Positions 38,280-46,615 of a DNA stretch of 64,000 nucleotides are shown piece by piece (the stretch's first letter is position 1; each line of letters starts with the position of its first letter). This DNA comes from Caulifigura coniformis. GTDB taxonomy: Bacteria > Planctomycetota > Planctomycetia > Planctomycetales > Planctomycetaceae. The translations under genes and the position numbers were made by a program. Location of the stretch: contig NZ_CP036271.1 of NCBI RefSeq assembly GCF_007745175.1, forward strand, positions 2,190,154 to 2,254,153, read 5' to 3'. The notes below the pieces were generated by a model. That model ran no database searches and was not told the origin of the DNA. It saw only the letters and a list, made by a program, of their open reading frames with translations.

Positions 38280-38391
38280 TTCGCTGTCGCGGAGGCCGGT
38301 CCCCGGGGGACACCTGTGACGACCTGTGACGACCTGTGACAGCGAAGAACCGTCTGAAACATTGGAGTTCTGGACCTGTGACATGTGTGAC
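38280..38391. repeat. Tandem 10-bp repeat array flanked by inverted repeats
   Basis: Three adjacent copies of a 10-bp unit (consensus GACCTGTGAC) occupy 38311-38340. A fourth exact copy is at 38373-38382 and a degenerate one follows at about 38383-38391. The tandem block is framed by a perfect 9-bp inverted repeat, TTCGCTGTC (38280-38288) and GACAGCGAA (38338-38346). Inside it lies GTCCCCGGGGGAC. Ten-base spacing puts all copies on one face of the helix, as for an iteron or operator array. It sits in the 372-bp gap 38258-38629, which otherwise shows nothing. Confidence 0.6.
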
Positions 38392-38629
38392 GAGTTTTGG
38401 AGTGCTTTTTTCACCCCCTCTCGCGGGGCTGATCACCCCCTGTTTGCGTTGCCAAAGAACGAACTCTCCACCCTGACTGGAGGGGTTGCGCGTTGGGAAG
38501 AGTCTTGGCATGCCCGAAGGGTCTTCAGGACGGAACCATCGGCTGAGAAGGTGGTTGCGTCGTGTGCCGAATCGAGATCCTGACATCGAGCCGGGGGGTG
38601 TTCGCCAGCGAGGAGGGCGGGTTGAACGC

Positions 38630-39505
38630 TTAGGCGCTCGATGGCTCGTGGATCGTGCCCGAAGTCGCCAGCATCGGTTCCGCGTCTTCCAGCTGGGTCT
38701 TCTGCGTCCGGGCCGACATGAGTTTCTCCACCGCTCCCGGCAGCAGTTTGTGAAACGTGTTGAACACCGGCCCCTGCCAGCCGGTGATCACTTCATCCTC
38801 CGGTTCCACCACCAGCTGGACCAATTTGTCCACCGTCACTTTCGGGTCGTACACCGGTGGAATTGGAGTCGACTCACGCCCCGAGTAGTTCCCGGCATGC
38901 TCGAAGAACTCCGTTGTGTGCGCCATCGGCATCACGGTGCAGACGTGGATCCGGTCCACCCCCTCCGCCTTGAGTTCCTGCCGCAGCGCATCCGAAAACC
39001 CCACCACGCCGAATTTCGCGGCGACGTAAGACGTGTAGAGCGGCGCAGGAATTTTCCCGACGACCGACGCCACGTTGATCAGCACGCCCACCCCCGTGCG
39101 CCGGAAGTAGCGAAGCGCCTCGTAGCTCCCGTACAGCGTCCCCAGGAGGTCGGTGCGGATCACCTGCTCATGGTCTTCGATCGGGACTTCGTCGAATCGA
39201 CCGATCACTCCCACGCCCGCGTTATTGATCCAGGCGTCGATCTTTCCGAATCGACGCCTGGCCATCTCGAACAATTGCTGCACGTCCTCTCGCCTGCTGA
39301 CGTCCGTCGGGACAGCCAGGGCCGCACATCCTCCGTCCTGCATCTCGCATTGGCTCGCCAGCTCGTGCAGCGTCTGCTCGCTCCGGGCGGCCAGCACCAC
39401 GTGAGCTCCGCGGCGGGCAAGTTCGAGGCTCGCCTGGCACCCGAACCCGCTCGACGCGCCTGTAATCACCACGACCTTTTCGAAGTAAGGATTGAGTTCA
39501 GACAT
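38630..39505 (-). CDS. Short-chain dehydrogenase/reductase
   Basis: 291 aa, classical SDR. The NAD(P) site is VVVITGASSGFGCQASLELA (residues about 10-29). The NAG motif is AWINNAGVGVIGRFDEV, catalytic Ser is in LINVASVVGKI, and YxxxK is in YTSYVAAKFGVVGFSDALR. The C-terminal 60 residues (after PPVYDPKVTVDKL) are longer than in minimal SDRs and resemble the membrane-associated SDRs often found in pairs in Bacteria. The ATG at 39505 has a very good GGAGGAG site, so the longer open frame upstream is not used. Substrate unknown. Another SDR lies 41 bp upstream on the same strand. Confidence 0.92.
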   Translation of the reverse strand: MSELNPYFEKVVVITGASSGFGCQASLELARRGAHVVLAARSEQTLHELASQCEMQDGGCAALAVPTDVSRREDVQQLFEMARRRFGKIDAWINNAGVGVIGRFDEVPIEDHEQVIRTDLLGTLYGSYEALRYFRRTGVGVLINVASVVGKIPAPLYTSYVAAKFGVVGFSDALRQELKAEGVDRIHVCTVMPMAHTTEFFEHAGNYSGRESTPIPPVYDPKVTVDKLVQLVVEPEDEVITGWQGPVFNTFHKLLPGAVEKLMSARTQKTQLEDAEPMLATSGTIHEPSSA

Positions 39506-39546
39506 GACGATGCTCCTCCAGGTCGGAACATGCTCGATCGGCCTGT

Positions 39547-40422
39547 TCAACCGGCGCGCGTCTCTCCTCCCAGAACTGTGAGAATCTCGCCGCTGATGTA
39601 GCTCGAGTCGGCTTCGGATGCGAAAAAGACAAATGCAGGAGCAACCTCTTCCGGCTGTCCCGCGCGCTTCATCGGCGTGTCTCCGCCATGATCGGCGACG
39701 TCGTCGGCCGGCTTCGATACTGGCTGCAGGGGCGTCCAGATCGGGCCGGGGGAAACGCAGTTCACGCGGATCTTTCGTTCTGCAAGGTTCTGCGCGAGCG
39801 ACTTCGTGAATGCGTGAATGGCCCCTTTGGTCGAGGCATAGTCGATCAGTTTCTTGCTCCCCTCCAGGCCGGTAATCGACCCGCAGTTGATGATCGTGCT
39901 CCCGGCCTTCATGTGCTTCAGCGCCGCCCGGGCCAGGTAGAAGTAGGCATGGATGTTCGTCCGGAACACCTTGTCCCACTCCTCGTCGGTAATCTCCTCC
40001 AGACTCTCGTGCGTCTGCTGGTAAGCGGCGTTGTTCACGAGGATGTCCAGCTTTCCGAACTCCTGCACCGTCCGCTCGACCGCCTCATCGCAGAAGGTGC
40101 GCGACGTCACGTCTCCTGGCAGCAACAGCGCCCTCCTTCCCGCTTTCTCGATCGCCGCCTTCGTTTCTTCCGCGTCGGACTTCTCCGCCGGCAGGAAGAC
40201 GATCGCCACATCTGCCCCTTCACGCGCATAGAAGTTTGCGACCGCCTTTCCGATTCCCGAATCGCCCCCGGTCACCAGCGCCGACTTCCCTTCGAGTTTC
40301 CCGGCCGCCCGATACTCCCGCCCTTCAAACATCGGCTTGGGAGTCATCTCGGAATCCAACCCCGGCTTGGGCTGCGTCTGCGGTGGAAGCGGAGCCTTCG
40401 GATACTTCGTCGCGGGAGACAT
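39547..40422 (-). CDS. Short-chain dehydrogenase of the YghA/YhdF (general stress) type
   Basis: 291 aa. The 40-residue N-terminal extension with PKAPLPPQTQPKPGLDSEM is characteristic of the YghA/YhdF/Gsp39 branch. SALVTGGDSGIGKAVANFYA is the cofactor site, DILVNNAAYQQTHESLEEI the NAA motif, and DYASTKGAIHAFTKSLAQNL contains YxxxK. FFASEADSSYISGEILTVLG ends the domain. These enzymes use NADP and are usually general-stress or osmotic-stress proteins with unknown substrate. AAAGGA precedes the ATG at 40422. It forms a two-SDR unit with the downstream gene. Confidence 0.93.
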   Translation of the reverse strand: MSPATKYPKAPLPPQTQPKPGLDSEMTPKPMFEGREYRAAGKLEGKSALVTGGDSGIGKAVANFYAREGADVAIVFLPAEKSDAEETKAAIEKAGRRALLLPGDVTSRTFCDEAVERTVQEFGKLDILVNNAAYQQTHESLEEITDEEWDKVFRTNIHAYFYLARAALKHMKAGSTIINCGSITGLEGSKKLIDYASTKGAIHAFTKSLAQNLAERKIRVNCVSPGPIWTPLQPVSKPADDVADHGGDTPMKRAGQPEEVAPAFVFFASEADSSYISGEILTVLGGETRAG

Positions 40423-40670
40423 CGAGGAATCCTTTCACGGTTCGTGGAAAGCACGTTCGTCGCCTCTGTCCCGGCAACGCCAATGCCAACCCGCACGGAA
40501 GCCGACGATCCGCCCCGAAATCACAGCCCCAACCGGATGTCGGTCCAGAAAGGCCCCCGCAAGTGTGCGAAGAACAGACACCCTGACGCGAGAACGCCCA
40601 CCTGAGCCCCGACAGGGGCGGCACATCTCAGCCCCCCGAGGAGCCGCAATCGCCCCGAAAAACCGCCGCC

Positions 40671-41639
40671 CTAGTTCAGCGAAGGATCGCTTTTCGTCGC
40701 GGTCCCTTCGGTCGGCCGGACTTCTCCCTCGCTGCGGAAGAACTCCATCGCCGATTCCACGTCCGCTTCAGCCGCCAGGAGACGCCTTCGTGGAGGACTC
40801 CGGCGAAACGCCGAACGGACGCCGAACCCGATGATCGCGGCCCCGCCCGCGAAGAAGACGATGTCCCAGATCGTCCAGGGCGCCGGCTTCGCCGCGGCCG
40901 CAGCCGGCGGTGCCGGTTTCAGACGCCCCAGGAGCAACGGCGCCGTCTGCTTCTGTCCCTTGAACGTCTCATACTGCATCCATTTCAGGAAGTAGCCGGC
41001 GAAGACGACCTCATGATCGACGTCCGTCCCCACCTTCACTCCCGCCGGCAGTTCAGCCAACACGACGACGTACGGCCTCGCCTTGGAGTCGTTGGTCCAG
41101 CCCCACGCCTCATACACCTTCTTCAATCCGACGGAGTTCTCCGGAGCGTCAAAATCAAGAATGCGTTTGACGTTGAGACGCAGCCGGATCGGTTGCCCCC
41201 GATATTTCCCCGGTTCCTCGTGCAGCTTCGTTAGCGGAACGTCGCGCTGCGATCGCTTCTCCAGATCCTGGAACGACTGGGCCTGGGCCCAGCCGAGCAG
41301 CCGCCAGTACGCCGGCATCTCCACGTCCACGAGCTTCTGGCGATCCGTCACCGCCGCCAGCAGCTTCGCCGCTTCCGCGCGCTGCTCCTCATCCAGGTCG
41401 GTCGGACCGTCCAGCACCGTCTCTTTCGCCGACACGACTTTGGCCGGAGGTGCAGAAGCCTGCGCAGCGACCTCTTCGTTCGCTCCGGGCTCGGAGACCA
41501 GCCAGGTCCACGTCCGCGCGTCCCTGGCCCGGTTGTACAGCAGCCCGATCACCGCCAGCATCACGATCATGCTGAACAGCCGGGCCTTCAATCGCCCCGA
41601 CTGATCGCGGTTTTCGGTACGTCGTGAGCGGCGTGTCAT
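40671..41639 (-). CDS. Inner-membrane protein of unknown function linked to ExbBD genes
   Basis: About 322 aa from the ATG at 41639 (ATG 41666 and a GTG at 41705 are also in frame; the GTG overlaps the stop of the ExbD gene as GTGA). It has a basic N-terminus MTRRSRRTENRDQSGRLKAR and a membrane helix SMIVMLAVIGLLYN. A soluble domain of about 200 residues follows with KLHEEPGKYRGQPIRLRLNV, DAPENSVGLKKVYEAWGWT and YVVVLAELPAGVKVG, which look like an OB or beta-barrel-type fold. A second helix is near the C-terminus (WDIVFFAGGAAIIGFGVRSA). I recognise no family. Its position at the end of the ExbB-ExbD-ExbD operon suggests a role with that energised complex. Confidence 0.72.
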   Translation of the reverse strand: MTRRSRRTENRDQSGRLKARLFSMIVMLAVIGLLYNRARDARTWTWLVSEPGANEEVAAQASAPPAKVVSAKETVLDGPTDLDEEQRAEAAKLLAAVTDRQKLVDVEMPAYWRLLGWAQAQSFQDLEKRSQRDVPLTKLHEEPGKYRGQPIRLRLNVKRILDFDAPENSVGLKKVYEAWGWTNDSKARPYVVVLAELPAGVKVGTDVDHEVVFAGYFLKWMQYETFKGQKQTAPLLLGRLKPAPPAAAAAKPAPWTIWDIVFFAGGAAIIGFGVRSAFRRSPPRRRLLAAEADVESAMEFFRSEGEVRPTEGTATKSDPSLN

Positions 41640-41701
41640 CAGTTTCAGGCCAGGTCGACCGCCCATAGGTGAGGCCGCGAACGACCTCGACGAAGCGATC
41701 G

Positions 41702-42229
41702 TCACATCGGCTCACTGACAGGCAGTTCCGTAAAATTGATCTTCGTCAGGGGAGTCCCGTCGGGCAACGTCTGCTTCAGGCAGACGTCGATGATCTTCAT
41801 CAGTTCATCGTAGTGCAGTGTCGGATCGACCTGAATCAGGATCTGGTCGTACAGGCTCCCGTCGACGCTGATCGCGTCTTTCAGGATCTGGTTCAGGCGC
41901 TGCAGGTTGGCCGCATCGGCCGGACCGCGGAATCCCGTGTCCCCCGAGAACGCCGTCACTCCCGCCACCTTGCCGGCCGGGTCCGACATCACACTCAGCA
42001 GCACCGGCTCCACGTCGCTCGCGGGAACCGCGGGCCCCTCGCCTCCGGCGGAACTCACCTTCGTCACGGGCGTCGGCGGAGGCAGGTTGAGCAGCAACTG
42101 TCCTTCCACTGGAGAAGGACGGAACGTCAGGATGAAGAAGGCCAGTAGCTGGAACGCCATGTCGAGCATGGCCGCCAGATTCAGCTGGACCTCTTCGGAG
42201 CTACGGTGTTTCTTCGCGCGCTTGGCCAT
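41702..42229 (-). CDS. ExbD/TolR-type biopolymer transporter, second copy
   Basis: 175 aa. A short cytoplasmic start (MAKRAKKHRSSEEVQLNLAA) is followed by MLDMAFQLLAFFILTF, the single membrane helix whose Asp (in MLDM) is the proton-carrying residue of ExbD/TolR. The periplasmic domain includes ILIQVDPTLHYDELMKIIDV, typical of the family. It begins 3 bp after the stop of the first ExbD gene. Together with the ExbB-type gene it should form a proton-driven stator-like complex that powers outer-membrane transport or gliding-type work. Its partner TonB/TolA-like protein is not visible nearby. Confidence 0.94.
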   Translation of the reverse strand: MAKRAKKHRSSEEVQLNLAAMLDMAFQLLAFFILTFRPSPVEGQLLLNLPPPTPVTKVSSAGGEGPAVPASDVEPVLLSVMSDPAGKVAGVTAFSGDTGFRGPADAANLQRLNQILKDAISVDGSLYDQILIQVDPTLHYDELMKIIDVCLKQTLPDGTPLTKINFTELPVSEPM

Positions 42230-42232
42230 GAG

Positions 42233-42685
42233 TCAGCTGCTCCGATTCATGGCGTTGAGGCTGAACTTCCGGTAGCCGTATTCCTGGCACGTCTTGATCG
42301 CGTCATTGAGGACGCGGAACGGCGTCCGGCGATCCGCGCGGATGGCCACCATCGTCGGCAGCTCCTGACCCGCCTGGAAACCCGACTTGGTCTTCTGCAT
42401 CTTCGCGACTTCCGCCCGCGCTTCGCCTTCGATGTACGACTTCAGGTCCATCACGTTGCCGTACAGCTTGAACACCCCTTCCGAATCAAGGTTGATCACC
42501 ATCACCGCCTCGACTCCTCCGGTGTCGAGCGGCCTGGCCGATCCCAGCACCGGCAGCTCCAGCGACATGTCCAGGGCCCCCCCCTTGAAATTCACCACGA
42601 GCATGAAAAACGTGATCAGCTGGAACACCATGTCCAGGATCGGCGTCAGATTCGGCTCAATGCTCGTATCAGAGGACGCAGACAT
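42233..42685 (-). CDS. ExbD/TolR-type biopolymer transporter, first copy
   Basis: 150 aa. MSASSDTSIEPNLTPILDMV contains the TPILDM helix start with the conserved Asp, and the membrane helix FQLITFFMLVVNFK follows. The periplasmic part ends TMVAIRADRRTPFRVLNDAI, the characteristic D..... pattern of ExbD C-terminal folds. The protein differs clearly from the second ExbD next to it, so the pair may form a heteromer. It lies 55 bp downstream of the ExbB/TolQ gene and is followed after 3 bp by the second ExbD. Confidence 0.95.
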   Translation of the reverse strand: MSASSDTSIEPNLTPILDMVFQLITFFMLVVNFKGGALDMSLELPVLGSARPLDTGGVEAVMVINLDSEGVFKLYGNVMDLKSYIEGEARAEVAKMQKTKSGFQAGQELPTMVAIRADRRTPFRVLNDAIKTCQEYGYRKFSLNAMNRSS

Positions 42686-42740
42686 CTTCGTTCAGACGGC
42701 TCTCTCTTGTGGAAACTCCTGCGATCCAACCCCGTCCGCT

Positions 42741-43619
42741 TCACGACGTGACCGAAGTCGGCATCGCCGCAGGCGCGGCCCCGGCAGCCGGCTTGGCCTT
42801 GAGCGCGGTGTGCACGCGACGCAGGAAGTCATGCACGGCCAGCGCCGTGTCGTCCGAGAGGGTGAAGATCCGGTTCCGGAAGTAGGCGAAGAAGAAGATC
42901 GCGGGGACTGACAGGCCGACGCCTTCGAACGTCAGCACCAGCGCTTCCGAGATGCCGTGCGCGACCTGATCCGGCTTCAGCTGCGTGCCCGACGTCGCGA
43001 TCGCGCTGAAGCTGTGAATCATGCCCTTCAGCGTGCCAAGAAGTCCGATCATCGGGCCCAGCGACCCGATGACGGCCAGCATGCTGATCTTCTTTTCCAG
43101 CCGCATCGTCTGGGCGTCCGAAACGCGATCCACCGCTTCCCGGGCGTCGTCGAGGCTGTACTGCATTTCCGTCAGGCCGGCGGTCAGCGTCTTGCCGACC
43201 ATCGAGTCTTCTTCTTTCACCAGCTTGTACATCCCCGCAAAATCTCGCGACTTCAACAGCCCGTCGCACGATTCAAGCACCAGCTTGGTCGACTCCTCTT
43301 CCGACCACAGGTCCAGGAACGTCTGCACCACCACCGTCACGAAGTAGATCGACAGCGCCAGGATGATCGCGCCGATCCATCCCGAGGTCTTGATCAGCCA
43401 CATCAGCATGCTGTCTTCCTGCTTCGGCGCCTCCTCGGAGGCGGCCGGAGCGGCTTCAGCCGGCGCCGGGGCGGGAGCGGGGGCAGCCGCCGGAGCCGGT
43501 TCAGCCCCCTCCTGTGCAAACGCGGCAGGCGACAGGCTGGCGGAAAGCATTCCCGCAAGCAGCAGCAACCCCATCGTGGACCGGAGTACCTGCGGAATCC
43601 CGAACGAAAGTCGTTGCAT
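42741..43619 (-). CDS. MotA/TolQ/ExbB proton-channel protein
   Basis: 292 aa. A signal-like hydrophobic N-terminus (STMGLLLLAGMLSASLSPAA) and an Ala/Pro/Glu linker (residues 37-65) precede the channel domain. The first core helix is SGWIGAIILALSIYFVTVVV. The paired helices IGSLGPMIGLLGTLKGMIHS and ALVLTFEGVGLSVPAIFFFA carry the Thr/Gly pattern of the proton path. An N-terminal secreted extension of this kind is common in planctomycete and bacteroidete ExbB proteins. It is the first gene of the ExbB-ExbD-ExbD-unknown operon on the minus strand. Confidence 0.94.
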   Translation of the reverse strand: MQRLSFGIPQVLRSTMGLLLLAGMLSASLSPAAFAQEGAEPAPAAAPAPAPAPAEAAPAASEEAPKQEDSMLMWLIKTSGWIGAIILALSIYFVTVVVQTFLDLWSEEESTKLVLESCDGLLKSRDFAGMYKLVKEEDSMVGKTLTAGLTEMQYSLDDAREAVDRVSDAQTMRLEKKISMLAVIGSLGPMIGLLGTLKGMIHSFSAIATSGTQLKPDQVAHGISEALVLTFEGVGLSVPAIFFFAYFRNRIFTLSDDTALAVHDFLRRVHTALKAKPAAGAAPAAMPTSVTS

Positions 43620-43881
43620 AGGGCAGTGCGGGCGAGATGACGTGAGGAGCGTCGTGCGGGCAAAACGGCGCCAGCTCCGAACGGAACCCTCGCCAACCCG
43701 TCAACGTGCATAGTGTCAGGCAGTCCCCATCGTTGCAACGACAGCCCACCACCTCGCACCGAGTACTCCCTCCCCCAGGCTCCTTCACACCATCCCCCAG
43801 CGGTCGCCGGAGTTGTCTGCCGGTCTCGAGGCCGTAAAGTGGCGGCGGTCGATTGCTTCCCTCAGTCCGGAACACCCTCCT

Positions 43882-45057
43882 ATGAACGCCCGCCATCTGC
43901 GCTCCATCGCATGCCTTGGTTTCCTCGCGGCCGCACTGCCTGCCGGCGCCCAGGACGGACGCCGGCAGGGGGCTCCGTCAAACCTCAAATCGGTGGAAGT
44001 CTCTCCGGAGAAGCAGGTGACCTTCCGGATCTACGCCCCGAACGCCGAAGCCATTTCCGTCGCGGGGGATTTCGGGAACGGCAAGATGATGAAGGACGAC
44101 CGCGGCGTCTGGTCGGTGACGGTCGGCCCGCTTCCGTCCGATTTCTACACCTATTCGTTCAACATCGACGGCGTGAAGACCCTTGATGCCCGTAACCCGA
44201 TGTTCAAGCCGGGCATTGCTGGCAACGACAGCATGTTCGAGGTGCCGGGCCAAGAATCCGACTTCCAGGCCACGAAAGACATCCCCCACGGCTCGCTCCA
44301 CGCGGCCTGGTTCCCCGCCTCCGTCCTCGGCGGGCAACGGCGGCTGCACATCTACACCCCTCCCGGCTACGAGGTCTCGAAGGACGCCTACCCTGTCCTC
44401 TATCTCCTGCACGGCTCGGGTGACGACGACGCTGGCTGGAGCACCATCGGCCGCGCCGGCTTCATCCTCGACAACCTGATCGCTGCCGGCAAAGCGAAGC
44501 CGATGCTCATCGTGATGCCCAACGGCAGCCTCTCCATCCCGGATGGCATCCGGCGACACGAGGCGGACGGCAAAACTCTGACCGCGGAATGGAAGGCCGC
44601 GTCGGATGCCAACCAGGCGAAGATCGCCCGGCATCTGGTCGATGACGTTGTCCCGTTCATCGAAAAAACCTGCCGTGTCAAACCGGGACCCGCCAACCGC
44701 GCCCTGGCCGGCCTCTCGATGGGCGGCGGCCACACCACCCGCGTCCTGACGTCGACCCCCAGAGCGTTCACCGCCTACGGAATCTGGAGCGCCAGCATCG
44801 GCAAGGACGGCGGCAAGGAATGGGAAGCGAAGAACACGGAGTTTCTCTCCGGAGCCAATCTCCTCAACGGCTCGATCGGCATCCTCTCGATCAGCGTTGG
44901 CGAAAAGGACGAAGGCGCCCTGGCCGGCTCGAAGGCCCTCGGCGAAGTTCTCACCCGGCATGGCATCAAGCATGAGCTGAACATCGGAAGCGGCGGCCAC
45001 ACCTGGATCAACTGGCGAAAGTACCTGAACGACTTCGCCCCACGGCTCTTCCAGTGA
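43882..45057 (+). CDS. Secreted esterase (feruloyl esterase/EsteraseD-like) with N-terminal CBM48-type domain
   Basis: 391 aa with a signal peptide (RHLRSIACLGFLAAALPAGA). Residues 30-115 form an early-set/CBM48-like module (VTFRIYAPNAEAISVAGDFG). An alpha/beta hydrolase of the esterase D type follows, with LHIYTPPGYEVSKDAYPVLY, the HGSGDD oxyanion region, the nucleophile in ALAGLSMGGGHTTR and the terminal His in IGSGGHTWINWRKYL. This two-domain plan is that of secreted xylan/feruloyl esterases, common in polysaccharide-degrading planctomycetes. ATG 43882 begins the signal peptide. No glycoside hydrolase lies nearby, so the natural substrate is open. Confidence 0.9.
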   Translation: MNARHLRSIACLGFLAAALPAGAQDGRRQGAPSNLKSVEVSPEKQVTFRIYAPNAEAISVAGDFGNGKMMKDDRGVWSVTVGPLPSDFYTYSFNIDGVKTLDARNPMFKPGIAGNDSMFEVPGQESDFQATKDIPHGSLHAAWFPASVLGGQRRLHIYTPPGYEVSKDAYPVLYLLHGSGDDDAGWSTIGRAGFILDNLIAAGKAKPMLIVMPNGSLSIPDGIRRHEADGKTLTAEWKAASDANQAKIARHLVDDVVPFIEKTCRVKPGPANRALAGLSMGGGHTTRVLTSTPRAFTAYGIWSASIGKDGGKEWEAKNTEFLSGANLLNGSIGILSISVGEKDEGALAGSKALGEVLTRHGIKHELNIGSGGHTWINWRKYLNDFAPRLFQ

Positions 45058-45130
45058 TCGACCGGCGCCGTTCCCACATCCGGCGCTGCGGATGCGTAAG
45101 ATGGCAGCGGATCCCCGGGGCGGTGAGCGA

Positions 45131-46174
45131 ATGTTCCGATCGAAACTGTCGCTGAAACAACTGGCGATCGTCTGCCGTTCTCTCGGCACGACGCTCCAGG
45201 CGGGCGTCCCGGCGCTCAAGGCGATCGGCATCGCCGGGGGAAAGGCGTCACAGCCAGCCCTCCGCAACGCGATGGTCGACATCGCCGACCGCATCAAGGA
45301 GGGAGAGCAGCTCGCCGAGGCGATGGACGCGCAGGACGGCCTGTTCCCCGACCTGACCGTCGACATGGTCCGCGTGGCCGAGCAGACCGGGATGCTCCCC
45401 GAGGTCTTCAAGTCGCTGGCCGACCACTACGAGAGCAACCTGCGGCTGAGACGAGATTTCTATGGCCAGATCACCTGGCCCGTGCTGCAGTTCTTCGCGG
45501 CCCTGTTGATCATCGCGTTCCTGATCATCCTGATGGACGTGCTGGGGTCGGGCCCCGACCGGCTCGATCCGCTCGGATTCGGCCTGTTCGGCGTCTCGGG
45601 AGCCTTGACCTGGCTGGGAGGCTGGGCCGCGCTCCTGGTGGGGCTGGTTGTCAGTTACCGCATCCTGACGTCGTACGAGTCCTTCACCGCAGCTGTCTTC
45701 CGCGCAATGATGCAGATGCCTGTCATCGGCCCCTGCATGGAGGCCTTCGCGATCGCCCGCTTCAGCTGGGCCTTCTACCTCACCCAGGAGGCCGGAATGC
45801 CGATCGACGACAGCCTCGAGGCCAGCCTGAAAGCCACGGCCAACCAGGCGTTCATCGCCGCGACGCCGCAGATTGTCCGCAGTGTCCGGGAAGGGGAATC
45901 CCTGACCGAAGCCCTCGGGGAATGCGGACTGTTTTCAACCGAGTTCGTGCAGATGGTGCACGTCGGCGAAACGACCGGCACCGTTCCGGAAACTCTGAAC
46001 CGGCTCAGTCCGCAGTTCGAGGATCAGGCCCGCCGATCGCTCCGAAACCTCGCAACCGCCGCCGGCTGGGCCATCTGGTGCATGGTCGCCGCGTTCATCA
46101 TCTTCCTGATCTTCCGCATCGTCTTCTGGTACACCGGCATGATCAACGACGCGATTCGGGACGTGAATCGCTAG
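45131..46174 (+). CDS. Type II secretion / type IV pilus inner-membrane protein F (GspF/PilC-like)
   Basis: 347 aa. Two T2SSF repeats are present. The first has KLSLKQLAIVCRSLGTTLQA then PDLTVDMVRVAEQTGMLPEV. The second has AFAIARFSWAFYLTQEAGMP then LFSTEFVQMVHVGETTGTVP. Three membrane segments lie at about 117-140, 160-180 and 311-335. The family member sits in the cytoplasmic membrane as platform for pseudopilus or pilus assembly. No GspE/PilB or pseudopilin gene is adjacent, so this is an orphan copy in the window; a DUF1559 prepilin-like gene lies 10 kb away beyond the island. ATG 45131 has GGTGAG close upstream and is preferred to ATG 45092/45101. The 252 bp after it hold no gene. Confidence 0.88.
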   Translation: MFRSKLSLKQLAIVCRSLGTTLQAGVPALKAIGIAGGKASQPALRNAMVDIADRIKEGEQLAEAMDAQDGLFPDLTVDMVRVAEQTGMLPEVFKSLADHYESNLRLRRDFYGQITWPVLQFFAALLIIAFLIILMDVLGSGPDRLDPLGFGLFGVSGALTWLGGWAALLVGLVVSYRILTSYESFTAAVFRAMMQMPVIGPCMEAFAIARFSWAFYLTQEAGMPIDDSLEASLKATANQAFIAATPQIVRSVREGESLTEALGECGLFSTEFVQMVHVGETTGTVPETLNRLSPQFEDQARRSLRNLATAAGWAIWCMVAAFIIFLIFRIVFWYTGMINDAIRDVNR

Positions 46175-46426
46175 AAGTCGCCGCCGATCCCTTTTCGCGG
46201 GGCCCGAATCCTTCTAGCATTTCCTCCCCGGAGTTTACCGATGGCGGACTTCGGGCAATCTGGCGAACCGGGGCGGCGTCCCTGGTGTCACCAGTCTGGA
46301 GACTCTGCCGGTTTTCCTGATGGAACATCACGCGGGTTTCCGAATGATTGTGTGCTGGCAACGGACCTGCCTGGCTCCCGCGGGAGTCGAGACGGCGACC
46401 CGACAGCACGCTGACAATCTGCTCAA

Positions 46427-46497
46427 GGGTCCTTAGCCAAGCGGTAAGGCAATGGATTGCAAATCCATCATCCCCGGTTCGATTCCGGGAGGACCCT
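46427..46497 (+). tRNA. tRNA-Cys(GCA)
   Basis: A full cloverleaf can be drawn. The 7-bp acceptor stem is GGGTCCT (46427-46433) with AGGACCC (46490-46496). The D arm is GCC/GGC, the anticodon stem ATGGA/TCCAT, and the loop TTGCAAA with anticodon GCA (46459-46461). The T arm is CCCGG-TTCGATT-CCGGG. The discriminator base is T, as expected for tRNA-Cys, and CCA is not encoded. The 3' part from 46452 on is the left attachment site of the integrated element, so the gene is kept intact by the element's own copy. Confidence 0.95.
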
Positions 46498-46503
46498 CTT
46501 TCT
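46452..46503 (+). repeat. Left attachment site (52-bp direct repeat)
   Basis: Identical over 52 bp to 55524-55575; the match starts at the anticodon stem of tRNA-Cys and ends 6 bases beyond the tRNA. Bases on either side differ (A versus C before; G versus T after). This fixes the repeat limits and implies that crossover took place inside the 3' half of the tRNA gene. Confidence 0.93.
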
Positions 46504-46510
46504 GAACAAG

Positions 46511-46540
46511 AGCCGTGACTCGCGATGAGTCGCGGCTTTT
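46511..46540 (+). terminator. Intrinsic terminator behind tRNA-Cys
   Basis: AGCCGTGACTC and GAGTCGCGGCT form an 11-bp stem (one G-T pair) with a 5-nt loop, followed by TTTTCTC. It lies 14 bases after the tRNA 3' end and just inside the element. The element therefore supplies both the tRNA 3' half and its terminator. Confidence 0.75.
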
Positions 46541-46555
46541 CTCGTTCCGTGGACG

Positions 46556-46605
46556 AAAAATCCCCTGTTCCCTTCAGGTAACTGCACCTTACAGAAGAAC
46601 AGGGG
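46556..46605 (-). terminator. Probable intrinsic terminator for the leftward island genes
   Basis: CCCCTGTTC (46562-46570) and GAACAGGGG (46597-46605) pair perfectly over 9 bp; inner bases TTC/GAA can extend the stem. On the minus strand it is followed by ATTTTTCG. It lies 11 bp after the stop of the HNH gene, which fits the end of the leftward transcript. Confidence 0.6.
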
Positions 46606-46615
46606 TGATTCAATA

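Noticed and set aside
38280-38391. CRISPR array
   Set aside because: Units are 10 bp with no spacers, and no cas gene is present anywhere in the window.
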